Shown here: piece after piece, positions 1 through 5,993 of the stretch | Layout of the letters: every line of letters starts with the position of its first letter | Position numbering within the stretch: position 1 is the stretch's first letter | Assembly (NCBI GenBank): GCA_007133145.1 | Contig: SLNF01000142.1 | Location: forward strand, 1 to 6,647 | DNA length: 6,647 bases | DNA from: Nitriliruptorales bacterium | GTDB lineage: Bacteria > Actinomycetota > Nitriliruptoria > Euzebyales > Egibacteraceae | Direction of reading: 5' to 3' | The notes under the pieces: model-generated | Databases searched by the model: none | What the model was told of the DNA's origin: nothing | Seen by the model: only the letters and a program-made list of their open reading frames with translations | Position numbers and translations under genes: made by a program

Positions 1-55
1 CAACGCCGATGAAACCGACGCCGACGATGCCTGCGGTGATCTCCTTCAAGGGCAT
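1..55 (-). CDS. Partial NAD(P)-binding oxidoreductase, probably Gfo/Idh/MocA family (N-terminus only)
   Basis: Only 18 codons lie in the window, from the ATG at 55 leftward to the edge. They read MPLKEITAGIVGVGFIGV. A short lead followed by a hydrophobic strand and GVGFIG (GxGxxG) at residues 12-17 is the usual first beta-strand and dinucleotide-binding turn of a Rossmann fold, and this spacing is typical of Gfo/Idh/MocA sugar or cyclitol dehydrogenases. The start is supported by a very purine-rich stretch with GGGAGGG just upstream (about positions 58-70). It begins 43 bases after the deoC stop on the same strand with no terminator between, so it is probably co-transcribed with deoC. The family name is inferred from the first strand only; other Rossmann enzymes (for example 3-hydroxyisobutyrate-type dehydrogenases) cannot be excluded, and the substrate is unknown. 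Confidence 0.6.
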   Translation of the reverse strand, partial: MPLKEITAGIVGVGFIGV

Positions 56-98
56 GACCCCTCCCTCCCCTCGTGCTGGCTCGCGCGCCGCGGCGGGG

Positions 99-812
99 CT
101 AGCCGTGGGTGCGCGCGACGTACTCGTCGAGGATCGCCGCGGTCGCCGTCGCCCCGACACGACCCACGCCCAACGGGATGACCGCGAGCAGGGCGTCGAG
201 GGTGCGGATGCCCCCGGCGGCCTTGACCCCCACCTGCGGGCCCACCGACTCGCGCATGAGCCGCAGGTCGTCGTGGGTCGCCCCGCTCGGGGCGAAGCCC
301 GTCGAGGTCTTCACGAAGTCGGCGCCGGCCGCCTCGACGAGGCGGCAGCCGAGGCGCTTCTGTCCGTCGTCGAGGTAGGCGTTCTCGAGGATGACCTTCA
401 CGATGGCGCCGGCCTCGTGGGCGACGTCGACGACCGCAGCGATGTCGGCCTCGACCGCACCGCCCTCACCCGAGCGCAGCAGTCCGATGTTGCAGACCAT
501 GTCGAGCTCGGTGGCGCCGTCGGCGAGCGCGCGCTCGGCCTCGGCGACCTTCGTCGCGGTGGCGTTGGCGCCGTGGGGGAAGCCCACGACCGTGCCGACC
601 TCGACCGCCGAGCCCGCGAGCGCCTCGACACCGCGGGGCACGTCGGCCGGTCGCACGCACACCGAGACGACCTCGTAGCGGGCCGCGAGGGCGCAGCCGT
701 CGAGCACCTCCGCGACGGTGAGCTCGGGCTTGAGGAGCGAGTGGTCGATCATCGCCGCGAGTTCGGCGTAGGTGACGTCGGCGACGGTGGGCTGCGCGTC
801 GGCTGCGCTCAT
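99..812 (-). CDS. deoC: Deoxyribose-phosphate aldolase family protein (DeoC-like class I aldolase)
   Basis: A 237-residue cytosolic TIM-barrel aldolase. Classical DeoC cleaves 2-deoxy-D-ribose 5-phosphate to glyceraldehyde 3-phosphate and acetaldehyde through a Schiff base. The expected landmarks are present: IDHSLLKPE (22-30), GFPHG (77-81), ELDMVCNIG (102-110) with the proton-relay Asp104, VKVILE (138-143), FVKTSTGF (166-173) with the Schiff-base Lys168, and GVKAAGGIRT (195-204) with the second active-site Lys197. The ATG at 812 is preferred because GGGAGGG lies 8 bases upstream and the family's N-terminal motif follows; the frame stays open to 908 but that part overlaps the promoter. Oddities: the C-terminal phosphate-binding segment reads RVGATAT (218-224) where many DeoC proteins have R-I-G-T-S-S, the usual ET after VKVIL is EN, and there is no terminal Tyr as in E. 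coli DeoC. It has its own promoter with the operator shared by the locus. The fold and mechanism are secure; the exact substrate is not. Confidence 0.9.
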   Translation of the reverse strand: MSAADAQPTVADVTYAELAAMIDHSLLKPELTVAEVLDGCALAARYEVVSVCVRPADVPRGVEALAGSAVEVGTVVGFPHGANATATKVAEAERALADGATELDMVCNIGLLRSGEGGAVEADIAAVVDVAHEAGAIVKVILENAYLDDGQKRLGCRLVEAAGADFVKTSTGFAPSGATHDDLRLMRESVGPQVGVKAAGGIRTLDALLAVIPLGVGRVGATATAAILDEYVARTHG

Positions 813-856
813 CGCGGTCTCCCTCCCAGGGCGCTGCGCCCCGTGGACGTACTTGC

Positions 857-887
857 CATATAGATGTCTAGATAGGTTGGAGTCTAC
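857..887 (-). promoter_or_regulatory. deoC promoter with embedded operator (site 1)
   Basis: Read on the minus strand, GTAGACTC (887-880) is followed after 3 bases by CCTATCTAGACATCTA (876-861). A possible -35 box is TAGACT (886-881) and a possible -10 is TATATG (862-857), 18 bases apart, which would put the RNA start near 850, about 38 bases before the deoC ATG. The operator-like sequence fills the spacer, so a bound protein would be expected to block polymerase. The same 8-base and 16-base blocks occur at 5921-5945. The sequence identity is directly seen; the promoter boxes and repression are inferred. Confidence 0.65.
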
Positions 888-935
888 CCCGCGGGCGTCG
901 CCCGGCAAGTCCCCGCATCGCCTGCGCGCGCACGC

Positions 936-1958
936 TCATCGGTCCCTCGTCGCGGCGGCGTAGAGCCAGGCGAGCGCGATGACGATGCCCCCGAAGACCA
1001 CCTGCCGCAGGGCCTGGGGGGCGTTGAGGAAGACCATCATCGTGTTGAGCACGCTGAGGATGAGCGCCCCGAGGATCGTGCCGCTGTAGGACCCCATCCC
1101 CCCGAACAGCGACGTTCCCCCGATGACCGCTGCGGCGATCGACGGCAGGAGGAACTCCTGGGCGAGGCGGAGGTCGACCGCGCCGGTCTGCCCTGCGATG
1201 AGGACGCCGGCGAGCGCGGCGAAGAAGCCGCTGAGGGCGTAGACGACGATGAGGACCTGCCACTCGCGGACCCCTGCGAGCCGCGTCGCCACCGGGTTGT
1301 CGCCGAGCGCGTAGATCATCCGGCCGAGGCCGCTCGAGCGCAGCCCGACGATGAGCACGACGGCGACGCCGGCCCACACGAGCGTGTTGTAGGGCAGGAG
1401 GTTGCCGAGGAAGGCCCCCGCACCGAGCAGGCGGACGAACGGGTCGACGGACGTGGCGCCGAGGAGGACGGTCTGCGCCCACTGGCTGAAGAGCCCGAGG
1501 AGGATGGAGGACATCGCGAGGGTCATGATGAGCGGGTGGACCCGGAACACGCCCACGCCGATGCCGTTGACCGCCCCCAGCGCCGCGCCGGTGAGCAGGC
1601 CGAGCAGGAGAGCGGTCCCGACCCCCGCCCCGGCCTGGAACCCGACGACGTAGGCCGCCGCGGTGGCGACCATCGCCACCGAGAGGTCGATGCCGCGGGT
1701 GAGCATGAGCACCGTCTGCCCGGCGGCCATGATCCCCATCGGCGCGGCGAGCAGGAGGGTGTTGCGCAGCCCCCGCAGGCTGAGGTAGCGCGGTTCGATC
1801 GCGCCGGTGAGGGCGATGAGCAGCGCGAGCACGACGAGGAGGACGAGGATGGGCCGCTCGGCGATGAGGAGCCGCAGGCGCGCGGTGACGCCGAAGGCCG
1901 CACCGGCGTCACCCTGCTCGGCCTGCTGCGGGGCCTGCGGCTCGCTGTCGACGCTCAT
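936..1958 (-). CDS. Sugar ABC transporter permease 2 (CUT2/RbsC-like, BPD_transp_2 family)
   Basis: A 340-residue integral membrane protein and one half of the transport channel. A polar, Gln/Glu-rich N-terminus (1-35) is followed by a first membrane helix at about 37-53 and many further Leu/Ala/Val/Gly-rich segments, compatible with the 8-10 helices of this family. The family hallmark TRGIDLSVA is at 87-95, and GGTSLFGGMGSYSGTILGA lies near residue 290; together these are characteristic of ribose/simple-sugar permeases. The ATG at 1958 overlaps the permease 1 stop as ATGA and has GGAGGG at 1963-1968, so this start is preferred over the upstream ATG at 1979, and translation is coupled. It differs clearly from permease 1, so the pore is probably a heterodimer, as in the rhamnose and Lsr-type importers. 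It is the last gene of the transporter unit; no terminator is visible after it. Confidence 0.92.
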   Translation of the reverse strand: MSVDSEPQAPQQAEQGDAGAAFGVTARLRLLIAERPILVLLVVLALLIALTGAIEPRYLSLRGLRNTLLLAAPMGIMAAGQTVLMLTRGIDLSVAMVATAAAYVVGFQAGAGVGTALLLGLLTGAALGAVNGIGVGVFRVHPLIMTLAMSSILLGLFSQWAQTVLLGATSVDPFVRLLGAGAFLGNLLPYNTLVWAGVAVVLIVGLRSSGLGRMIYALGDNPVATRLAGVREWQVLIVVYALSGFFAALAGVLIAGQTGAVDLRLAQEFLLPSIAAAVIGGTSLFGGMGSYSGTILGALILSVLNTMMVFLNAPQALRQVVFGGIVIALAWLYAAATRDR

Positions 1959-2980
1959 TCGGCCCTCCGGCGGCGCCACTCCAGGAGCCCGGCGACCATC
2001 ATCACGAGGACGATGAGCACGCCGCGGACGACCTGGGTGGTGTTGGGATCGATGCCCATCGCGGTGAGGATGGGGTTCAGGGTGAAGAGGATGATGCCGG
2101 CGGCCACCGCCCCGACGACCGAGCCGACGCCGCCGCCGAGGACGATCCCTCCGAGCACGACGGCTGCGAGGCTCGCGAGCAGCGCGTTGAGCGCGTTGAT
2201 GAACCGCGGGTCACCGGAGTTGGCCAGCGTCGTCAGCGCGATGCCGGCGAGTCCGGCGAAGCCCCCGGCCACCGCGTAGGAGACGACCTTGGCGCGGCGG
2301 ATGCTCACCCCTGAGAGGTAGGCCGCGCCGAGGTCGCTGCCGATGGCGTAGAGCGACAGCCCGCGGCGGCTGCGGGTCATCCACCAGGCCAGCAGCGCGG
2401 TGGGCAGCGCGAGCATGAGGATCGGCATCCAGTAGTTCGTCCCGACCCCGGTCTCGGAGCCGGTGAACAGGAAGCGCAGGCCCGGGCTCGTGCCGCCACC
2501 GGGTGAGGGCAGCACGAGCAGCGCGAGGCCCGAGTAGACGAAGAGCATGCCGAGGGTCACGACGACGTCGGGGATCTCGGAGACGGCGATGACGAGGCCG
2601 ACGAGGGCGTTGAGGAAGGCGGCGCCGAGCACGACGCCGACGGCGATGACGAGGGTCATCGCGAAGCTCTGGTCCTCCATGAGCAGCGCGGAGGCGGAGT
2701 TCGCGAGGACCATGAGCGCGCCGATGCCGAGGTCGATGCCCCCGGCGATGACCACGACCGACTGCGCCAGCGCAAGGTAGACCGTCGGCAGGCTGTTGCG
2801 GGCGATCGAGGCGATCTGGAACTCCCCGAACGCGGGGATGAGCGTCGCGTACCAGAGGATGAAGGCCAGCAGCAGGAGCCAGACACCGATCGTCCAGCCG
2901 TGGCGGCGCAGCCAGCGCTGCAGTCGCGCCCCGGGCGTCGTCGCCGGGGAGGTGGCCCGCTCGTCGGTCGCGGTCGTCAC
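1955..2980 (-). CDS. Sugar ABC transporter permease 1 (CUT2/RbsC-like, BPD_transp_2 family)
   Basis: A 341-residue membrane protein that should pair with permease 2. A Thr/Ala/Arg-rich cytoplasmic N-terminus (1-28) leads into a Trp/Leu-rich first helix at about 31-50. GGIDLGIG at 80-87 is the conserved motif of this permease family, and a Gly-rich VVLGGIVLGGGVGSVVGAV segment near residue 270 matches the cytoplasmic loop region that contacts the ATPase. It ends in a basic tail (WRRRRAE). I chose the GTG at 2980 because it overlaps the ATPase stop as GTGA and has GAGGAG at 2989-2994, 8 bases upstream; the frame is open farther upstream, but that stretch translates to Arg-rich sequence in the shadow of the ATPase gene. 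The 4-base overlaps on both sides argue for equimolar, coupled synthesis of ATPase and the two permeases. Confidence 0.92.
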   Translation of the reverse strand: MTTATDERATSPATTPGARLQRWLRRHGWTIGVWLLLLAFILWYATLIPAFGEFQIASIARNSLPTVYLALAQSVVVIAGGIDLGIGALMVLANSASALLMEDQSFAMTLVIAVGVVLGAAFLNALVGLVIAVSEIPDVVVTLGMLFVYSGLALLVLPSPGGGTSPGLRFLFTGSETGVGTNYWMPILMLALPTALLAWWMTRSRRGLSLYAIGSDLGAAYLSGVSIRRAKVVSYAVAGGFAGLAGIALTTLANSGDPRFINALNALLASLAAVVLGGIVLGGGVGSVVGAVAAGIILFTLNPILTAMGIDPNTTQVVRGVLIVLVMMVAGLLEWRRRRAE

Positions 2981-4464
2981 GTGGCGTGCTCCTCGAGCCC
3001 GTGGGCGGCGTTGAGCAGGGTCGCCTCGTCGGCCTCGGCGGGATCGAGCTCGGCGATGACCGCGCCGTCGTAGACCACGAGGATGCGGTCGCAGATCACC
3101 GGGGCCTCGGTGAACTCGCTGGCGTAGTAGAGGATCGCCGCCCCGTCGTCGGCGAGCTCGCGCAGCAGGCGGTAGAGCTGCTCCTTCGTGCCGATGTCGA
3201 TGCCGCGGGTGGGGTCGAAGCACAGCAGCGTGCGGAACCCCGCGGCGAGCCACCGGCCGACGGCGACCTTCTGCTGGTTGCCGCCGGAGAGTCGCCGCAC
3301 CTGCCGCTGCGCGCGTGTGTCGATCTCGAGGCGCTCGACGGTCTGCGCCACCGCGCTGCGCTCGCCGCGTACCGGGGTCAGCCAGCGCCGCACGCGGTTG
3401 TAGAGGGCCGAGGCGAGGTTCTCCCGCAGCGAGCGCTGCGGCAGCAGCGCGTGGAGCCGGTCGGCGGGCACGAGCACCACCCCGCGGCGGATCATGTCGA
3501 AGGGCGAGCGCGGCTTGACCCGCTGGCCCTCGACGCGCAGCTCCCCGCCGTCGAAGGGTCGATCGCCGGAGAGCACGTCGAAGAGGCGCTCCTGACCCTG
3601 GCCCTCGAGCCCGACGACGCCGAGGATCTCGCCGGCGCGCAGCTCGAGCGAGCAGCCCTTGAGCACGTCGCGCGCGGCGAGCTCGCGCGCCTCGAGGACG
3701 ACCGGGCCCCGCGCCTCGGGATCCGGCTCGCGCGCGCCCTGCGTGCGCGTCGGCGCGCCCTCGCCGAGCATCGCCTCGACGAGGGTGTGCTCGTCGCCCT
3801 CCGACGGGGTGAGGGTGGCCACGTCGGCGCCGTCACGCAGCACCGTCGCGCGGTCGCAGACCTCGAGGACCTCGCCGAGCCGGTGGGTGATGAAGAGCAC
3901 CGAGCGACCCTCGGCCCGCCACTCCCGCATGACGCCGAAGACCGTCTCGACGTAGTCGCCGGGCAGCGCCGCGGTGATCTCGTCGAGCATGAGCAGCTCG
4001 GGCTCGTGGGCGAGGGCGCGCGCGAGGTCGAGCAGTCGCAGGATCGGCAGCGGGAGGTGCTTGACGAGCCTGTCGAGGTCGGGGACCTCGACCTCCATGC
4101 GCGCGAGCCAACCGAGGACCCGCTCGGCTGGCACGCCGGTGAGCCGAAAGTTCTGCTCGACGCTGAGGTCCGGCACGAGCGCGGGGTCCTGGAAGACCGT
4201 CCCGAGGCCGGCCCCGAGCGCGTCGAGGGGACGGCGCAGCTCGACGGGCGCACCGTGGACCGCCACCTTGCCGGCGTCGGCGCCGACGACGCCGGCGAGG
4301 ATCTTCACGAGGGTGGACTTGCCCGCCCCGTTGGCCCCGAGCAGGGCGTGGATCTCACCGGGCGCGACCGCGAGGCTCGCCGAGCGCAGGGCGACGACGC
4401 TGCCGTAGCGCTTCGCCACCTCCTCGGTTCGCAGGAGATCGGCCTGCGGTGCCGCCTCGCTCAT
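2977..4464 (-). CDS. Sugar ABC transporter ATP-binding protein, two fused nucleotide-binding domains (CUT2 type)
   Basis: A 495-residue cytosolic ATPase that powers the two permeases; the length is normal for RbsA/XylG-like proteins. Domain 1 has Walker A GANGAGKST (43-51), Q-loop Gln92, Walker B LLMLDE (157-162) and H-loop His194. Its signature position reads LPLPI (137-141) instead of LSxGQ. Domain 2 has GLEGQGQER (285-293) at the P-loop, lacking the Lys-Ser/Thr pair as is common in this family, an intact signature LSGGNQQ (392-398), and LLCFDPTRGID (413-423), where the family usually has LLLDEPTRGID. Thus only the site made of domain 1 Walker motifs and the domain 2 signature looks canonical. 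The ATG at 4464 is chosen because AGGAG lies at 4470-4474; a TTG 15 bases upstream has no good binding site. It lies downstream of the binding-protein gene, separated by a strong hairpin, and overlaps permease 1 by 4 bases. The transported sugar is not evident. Confidence 0.94.
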   Translation of the reverse strand: MSEAAPQADLLRTEEVAKRYGSVVALRSASLAVAPGEIHALLGANGAGKSTLVKILAGVVGADAGKVAVHGAPVELRRPLDALGAGLGTVFQDPALVPDLSVEQNFRLTGVPAERVLGWLARMEVEVPDLDRLVKHLPLPILRLLDLARALAHEPELLMLDEITAALPGDYVETVFGVMREWRAEGRSVLFITHRLGEVLEVCDRATVLRDGADVATLTPSEGDEHTLVEAMLGEGAPTRTQGAREPDPEARGPVVLEARELAARDVLKGCSLELRAGEILGVVGLEGQGQERLFDVLSGDRPFDGGELRVEGQRVKPRSPFDMIRRGVVLVPADRLHALLPQRSLRENLASALYNRVRRWLTPVRGERSAVAQTVERLEIDTRAQRQVRRLSGGNQQKVAVGRWLAAGFRTLLCFDPTRGIDIGTKEQLYRLLRELADDGAAILYYASEFTEAPVICDRILVVYDGAVIAELDPAEADEATLLNAAHGLEEHAT

Positions 4465-4482
4465 CGTGACTCCTGGCAAAGA

Positions 4483-4516
4483 GGGGGTCCGGGCGAATCG
4501 CTCCGCCCGGACCCCC
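4483..4516 (-). promoter_or_regulatory. 13-bp perfect inverted repeat between binding-protein and ATPase genes
   Basis: The arms GGGGGTCCGGGCG (4483-4495) and CGCCCGGACCCCC (4504-4516) are exact reverse complements with an 8-base loop. On the transcript it starts 35 bases after the binding-protein stop and ends just before the ATPase ribosome binding site (AGGAG at 4470-4474). It is followed only by CTCTTTG, not a real U-run, so a full rho-independent terminator is unlikely. Stem-loops at this position in ABC operons commonly protect the upstream binding-protein message or cause partial termination, giving more binding protein than transporter. That role is inferred; the repeat itself is seen. 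Confidence 0.8.
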
Positions 4517-4551
4517 GGACCGTCACCGTCGGTTGGACGAAGTGCGGGAGT

Positions 4552-5688
4552 CTAGGGGCCCTCGCACTCCAGCACCTGCTCCTGGGTGTAGGTCGTGTAG
4601 CCCTCGAACTCCATCGTCGCGACGAAGCCCTGCGGGAGGTCCGGCAGGTAGAGGTCCTCGAGGGCGGCCATGTCGTCGATGTTGTCGTAGACCTCCGGGG
4701 TCAGGATCGTGTCCTGCGGGTGGTCCTCCCGGCCGGTCAGCAGGTCGATGGCGATGGCCGTGGCCACGCCGCCCACCGGCGGCGGGTTCGTCACGACCGC
4801 GCCGGTCAGGCCGTCGTCGGCGAGCTCGATGAGCTGCTCGATGAACCCGTTGTTGTCCGCGCCCACGACGGGCACGAAGTCCTCGCCGGCGGCCTCGAAC
4901 TGCTCGACGACCGGGTAGTCGATGCCGGAGGTCCAGATGCCGTCGACGTCCTCGGTGGTGATGATGTCGAGGGCCTGGGAGGCTCCCGTCGAGGGGTCCC
5001 ATCCCGTGAAGACCTCGCTGATGATCTCGATGTCGGGGAAGTCGGCGAGGGCGGCCTGGAAGCCCTCGTCGCGGTCCTGGTCGGCGGGCGCGCCGTCGCC
5101 GCCACGCATGTAGGCGACGTTGCCCTCGCCGTCGAGTTGCTCGAAGAGCCACCGGCCCCCGAGCTCGCCGTAGGCCACCTGGTCGTTCGTCACGTTGTAG
5201 GCCTGCTCGGCGGTCACGGCCTGGTCGACGCTGATGACGATGATGCCTTGCTCGTCGGCGGCGGCGATGACGTCGTCGAGGGCGGTGCGGTCGTGCGGGT
5301 TGACGATGATCGCGTCGACCCCTTGGCCGATGAGGCCCTCGATGTCGGCGATCTGCCCACTGGCGTCGGTGTCGCGGTTGGCGAGCACGACGTCGGAGAC
5401 CATGCCGCTGGCCAGCGATTCGGCCTGGATGGAGCAGACCATCTGCTCACGCCACTGGTTGCCGACAAGGGTGTTGCTCACGCCGATGACAAAGTCGCCC
5501 TCGACGTCCTCGACGGCCTCCTCCTCGGGCTCCTCCTCGTCGGGGTCCTCCTCCTCGACGTCCTCGACGGGCTCGTCGTCGACCTCGTCGTCGACGACGT
5601 CCTCCTCCTCGGCGCAGGCCGCCACGAGCATCGCGATCGCCGCGAGCATCGCGAGCAGCCACCATACGCTCGGCTTCTGTTTGGGCAT
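4552..5688 (-). CDS. Sugar ABC transporter substrate-binding lipoprotein (periplasmic-binding-protein type 1, RbsB-like)
   Basis: A 378-residue lipoprotein that captures the substrate outside the membrane for the downstream ATPase/permeases. The N-terminus MPKQK plus a hydrophobic core (8-22) and lipobox VAAC gives lipidation at Cys25. Residues 26-65 are an extreme acidic linker (27 of 40 residues Asp or Glu). The mature domain starts at DFVIGVSN (65-72), and NPHDRTALDDVI, ISVDQAV, GWDPSTGASQALDII and VVGADNNGFIEQL are typical of the ribose/simple-sugar binding fold with two Rossmann lobes. Two cysteines, Cys85 and Cys375 (four residues from the end), could form a disulfide. The ATG at 5688 is chosen because GAGGAG lies at 5694-5699 and it starts the signal peptide; the frame is open to 5775, but that extension would bury the signal. 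It is the first gene of the transporter operon and is preceded by operator site 2. Ligand unknown; sugar or polyol is likely from the family. Confidence 0.93.
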   Translation of the reverse strand: MPKQKPSVWWLLAMLAAIAMLVAACAEEEDVVDDEVDDEPVEDVEEEDPDEEEPEEEAVEDVEGDFVIGVSNTLVGNQWREQMVCSIQAESLASGMVSDVVLANRDTDASGQIADIEGLIGQGVDAIIVNPHDRTALDDVIAAADEQGIIVISVDQAVTAEQAYNVTNDQVAYGELGGRWLFEQLDGEGNVAYMRGGDGAPADQDRDEGFQAALADFPDIEIISEVFTGWDPSTGASQALDIITTEDVDGIWTSGIDYPVVEQFEAAGEDFVPVVGADNNGFIEQLIELADDGLTGAVVTNPPPVGGVATAIAIDLLTGREDHPQDTILTPEVYDNIDDMAALEDLYLPDLPQGFVATMEFEGYTTYTQEQVLECEGP

Positions 5689-5764
5689 CGGCTCTCCTCT
5701 CGCCCTCCAGCGGCCCGGTCGATCCGTTGGCCGCTCCATCCTGCGGCGTACCTCTCCTGCGTAG

Positions 5765-5806
5765 TGTCTATCCATCTAGACAGCTAGGAGGTCGATGCTA
5801 GACAGG
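5765..5806 (-). promoter_or_regulatory. Operator cluster upstream of the binding-protein gene (site 2)
   Basis: The core ATCTAGACA (plus strand 5774-5782) is identical to the core of sites 1 and 3, but in the opposite orientation relative to the gene it serves. It is flanked by TGTCTA at 5765-5770 and CTAGACAGG at 5798-5806, so three TAGAC/GTCTA half-sites lie within 42 bases. It sits 77-118 bases upstream of the ATG. A -10/-35 pair is less clear than at the other two sites; TAGCAT (5800-5795) and TAGATG (5779-5774), 15 bases apart on the minus strand, are weak candidates. Confidence 0.6.
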
Positions 5807-5920
5807 CGCGACACCGCGGTCAAGGGGACCCGACCCAGCCCCGCCGCCCGCCGGCCTGGGCCTCCACCACCCCCGGCGCGCGCTCCCCGGCGAGGGGCTT
5901 GGCAGCAGGGCATGCACCCC

Positions 5921-5949
5921 GTAGACTCGCCTATCTAGACATCTAGAGT
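5921..5949 (+). promoter_or_regulatory. ROK kinase promoter with embedded operator (site 3)
   Basis: GTAGACTC (5921-5928), one base, then CCTATCTAGACATCTA (5930-5945). A possible -35 TAGACT (5922-5927) and -10 TAGAGT (5944-5949) are 16 bases apart, giving an RNA start near 5956 and a leader of roughly 38 bases, like that proposed for deoC. The stretch also reads as ATCTAGA repeated with one base between (5933-5947). The sequence identity with site 1 is direct; promoter boxes and regulation are inferred. Confidence 0.65.
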
Positions 5950-5993
5950 TTCGATCGGTGACGGCTCCTTCGGCAGGAGGGAGGTAGCGGGAC

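Larger units (their letters stand above)
5689..5993. other. Divergent intergenic region between binding-protein and ROK kinase genes
   Basis: These 305 bases separate two divergent transcription units. The left part (5689-5760) is the probable leader of the binding-protein gene, with its ribosome binding site at 5694-5699. Operator site 2 is at 5765-5806 and site 3 at 5921-5947, about 150 bases apart. The part between them (about 5810-5915) is GC-rich with short C/G runs, including CCCCGGCG twice (5871-5878 and 5885-5892), and I see no convincing gene or strong hairpin in it. The sequence becomes locally AT-richer exactly at the operator/promoter sites. Confidence 0.7.

Noticed and set aside
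9..863. A 284-codon open frame on the plus strand opposite deoC.
   Set aside because: It is a low-complexity Arg/Gly/Asp-rich shadow of deoC with no ribosome binding site or recognisable motif.
813..935. A terminator between permease 2 and deoC.
   Set aside because: No stem-loop followed by a T-run is visible; the AT-rich part is explained by the promoter/operator, so read-through from the transporter operon remains possible.
868..939. A 23-codon minus-strand frame starting with ATGA over the permease 2 stop (MSVRAQAM...) and ending inside the deoC operator.
   Set aside because: The overlap looks like coupling and GAGGG is upstream, but the peptide is short, Arg-rich and without similarity I recognise; its end in the operator/promoter suggests chance. 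Conservation in relatives would be needed to revive it.
5689..5775. A 29-residue N-terminal extension of the binding protein, or of a small leader peptide.
   Set aside because: It would place an Arg-rich stretch before the signal peptide, while the ATG at 5688 has its own good ribosome binding site directly in front of a standard lipoprotein signal.
2986..5787. A 933-codon open frame on the plus strand, antisense to the ATPase and binding-protein genes.
   Set aside because: Its translation is Arg/Gly/Leu/Val/Asp-rich without domains, and both opposing genes have clear family motifs. Long antisense frames are common in GC-rich genomes because stop codons are rare there.
5885..5897. CCCC-GGCGA-GGGG mini-hairpin in the divergent intergenic region.
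   Set aside because: A 4-bp stem in such GC-rich sequence is expected by chance and has no U-run.
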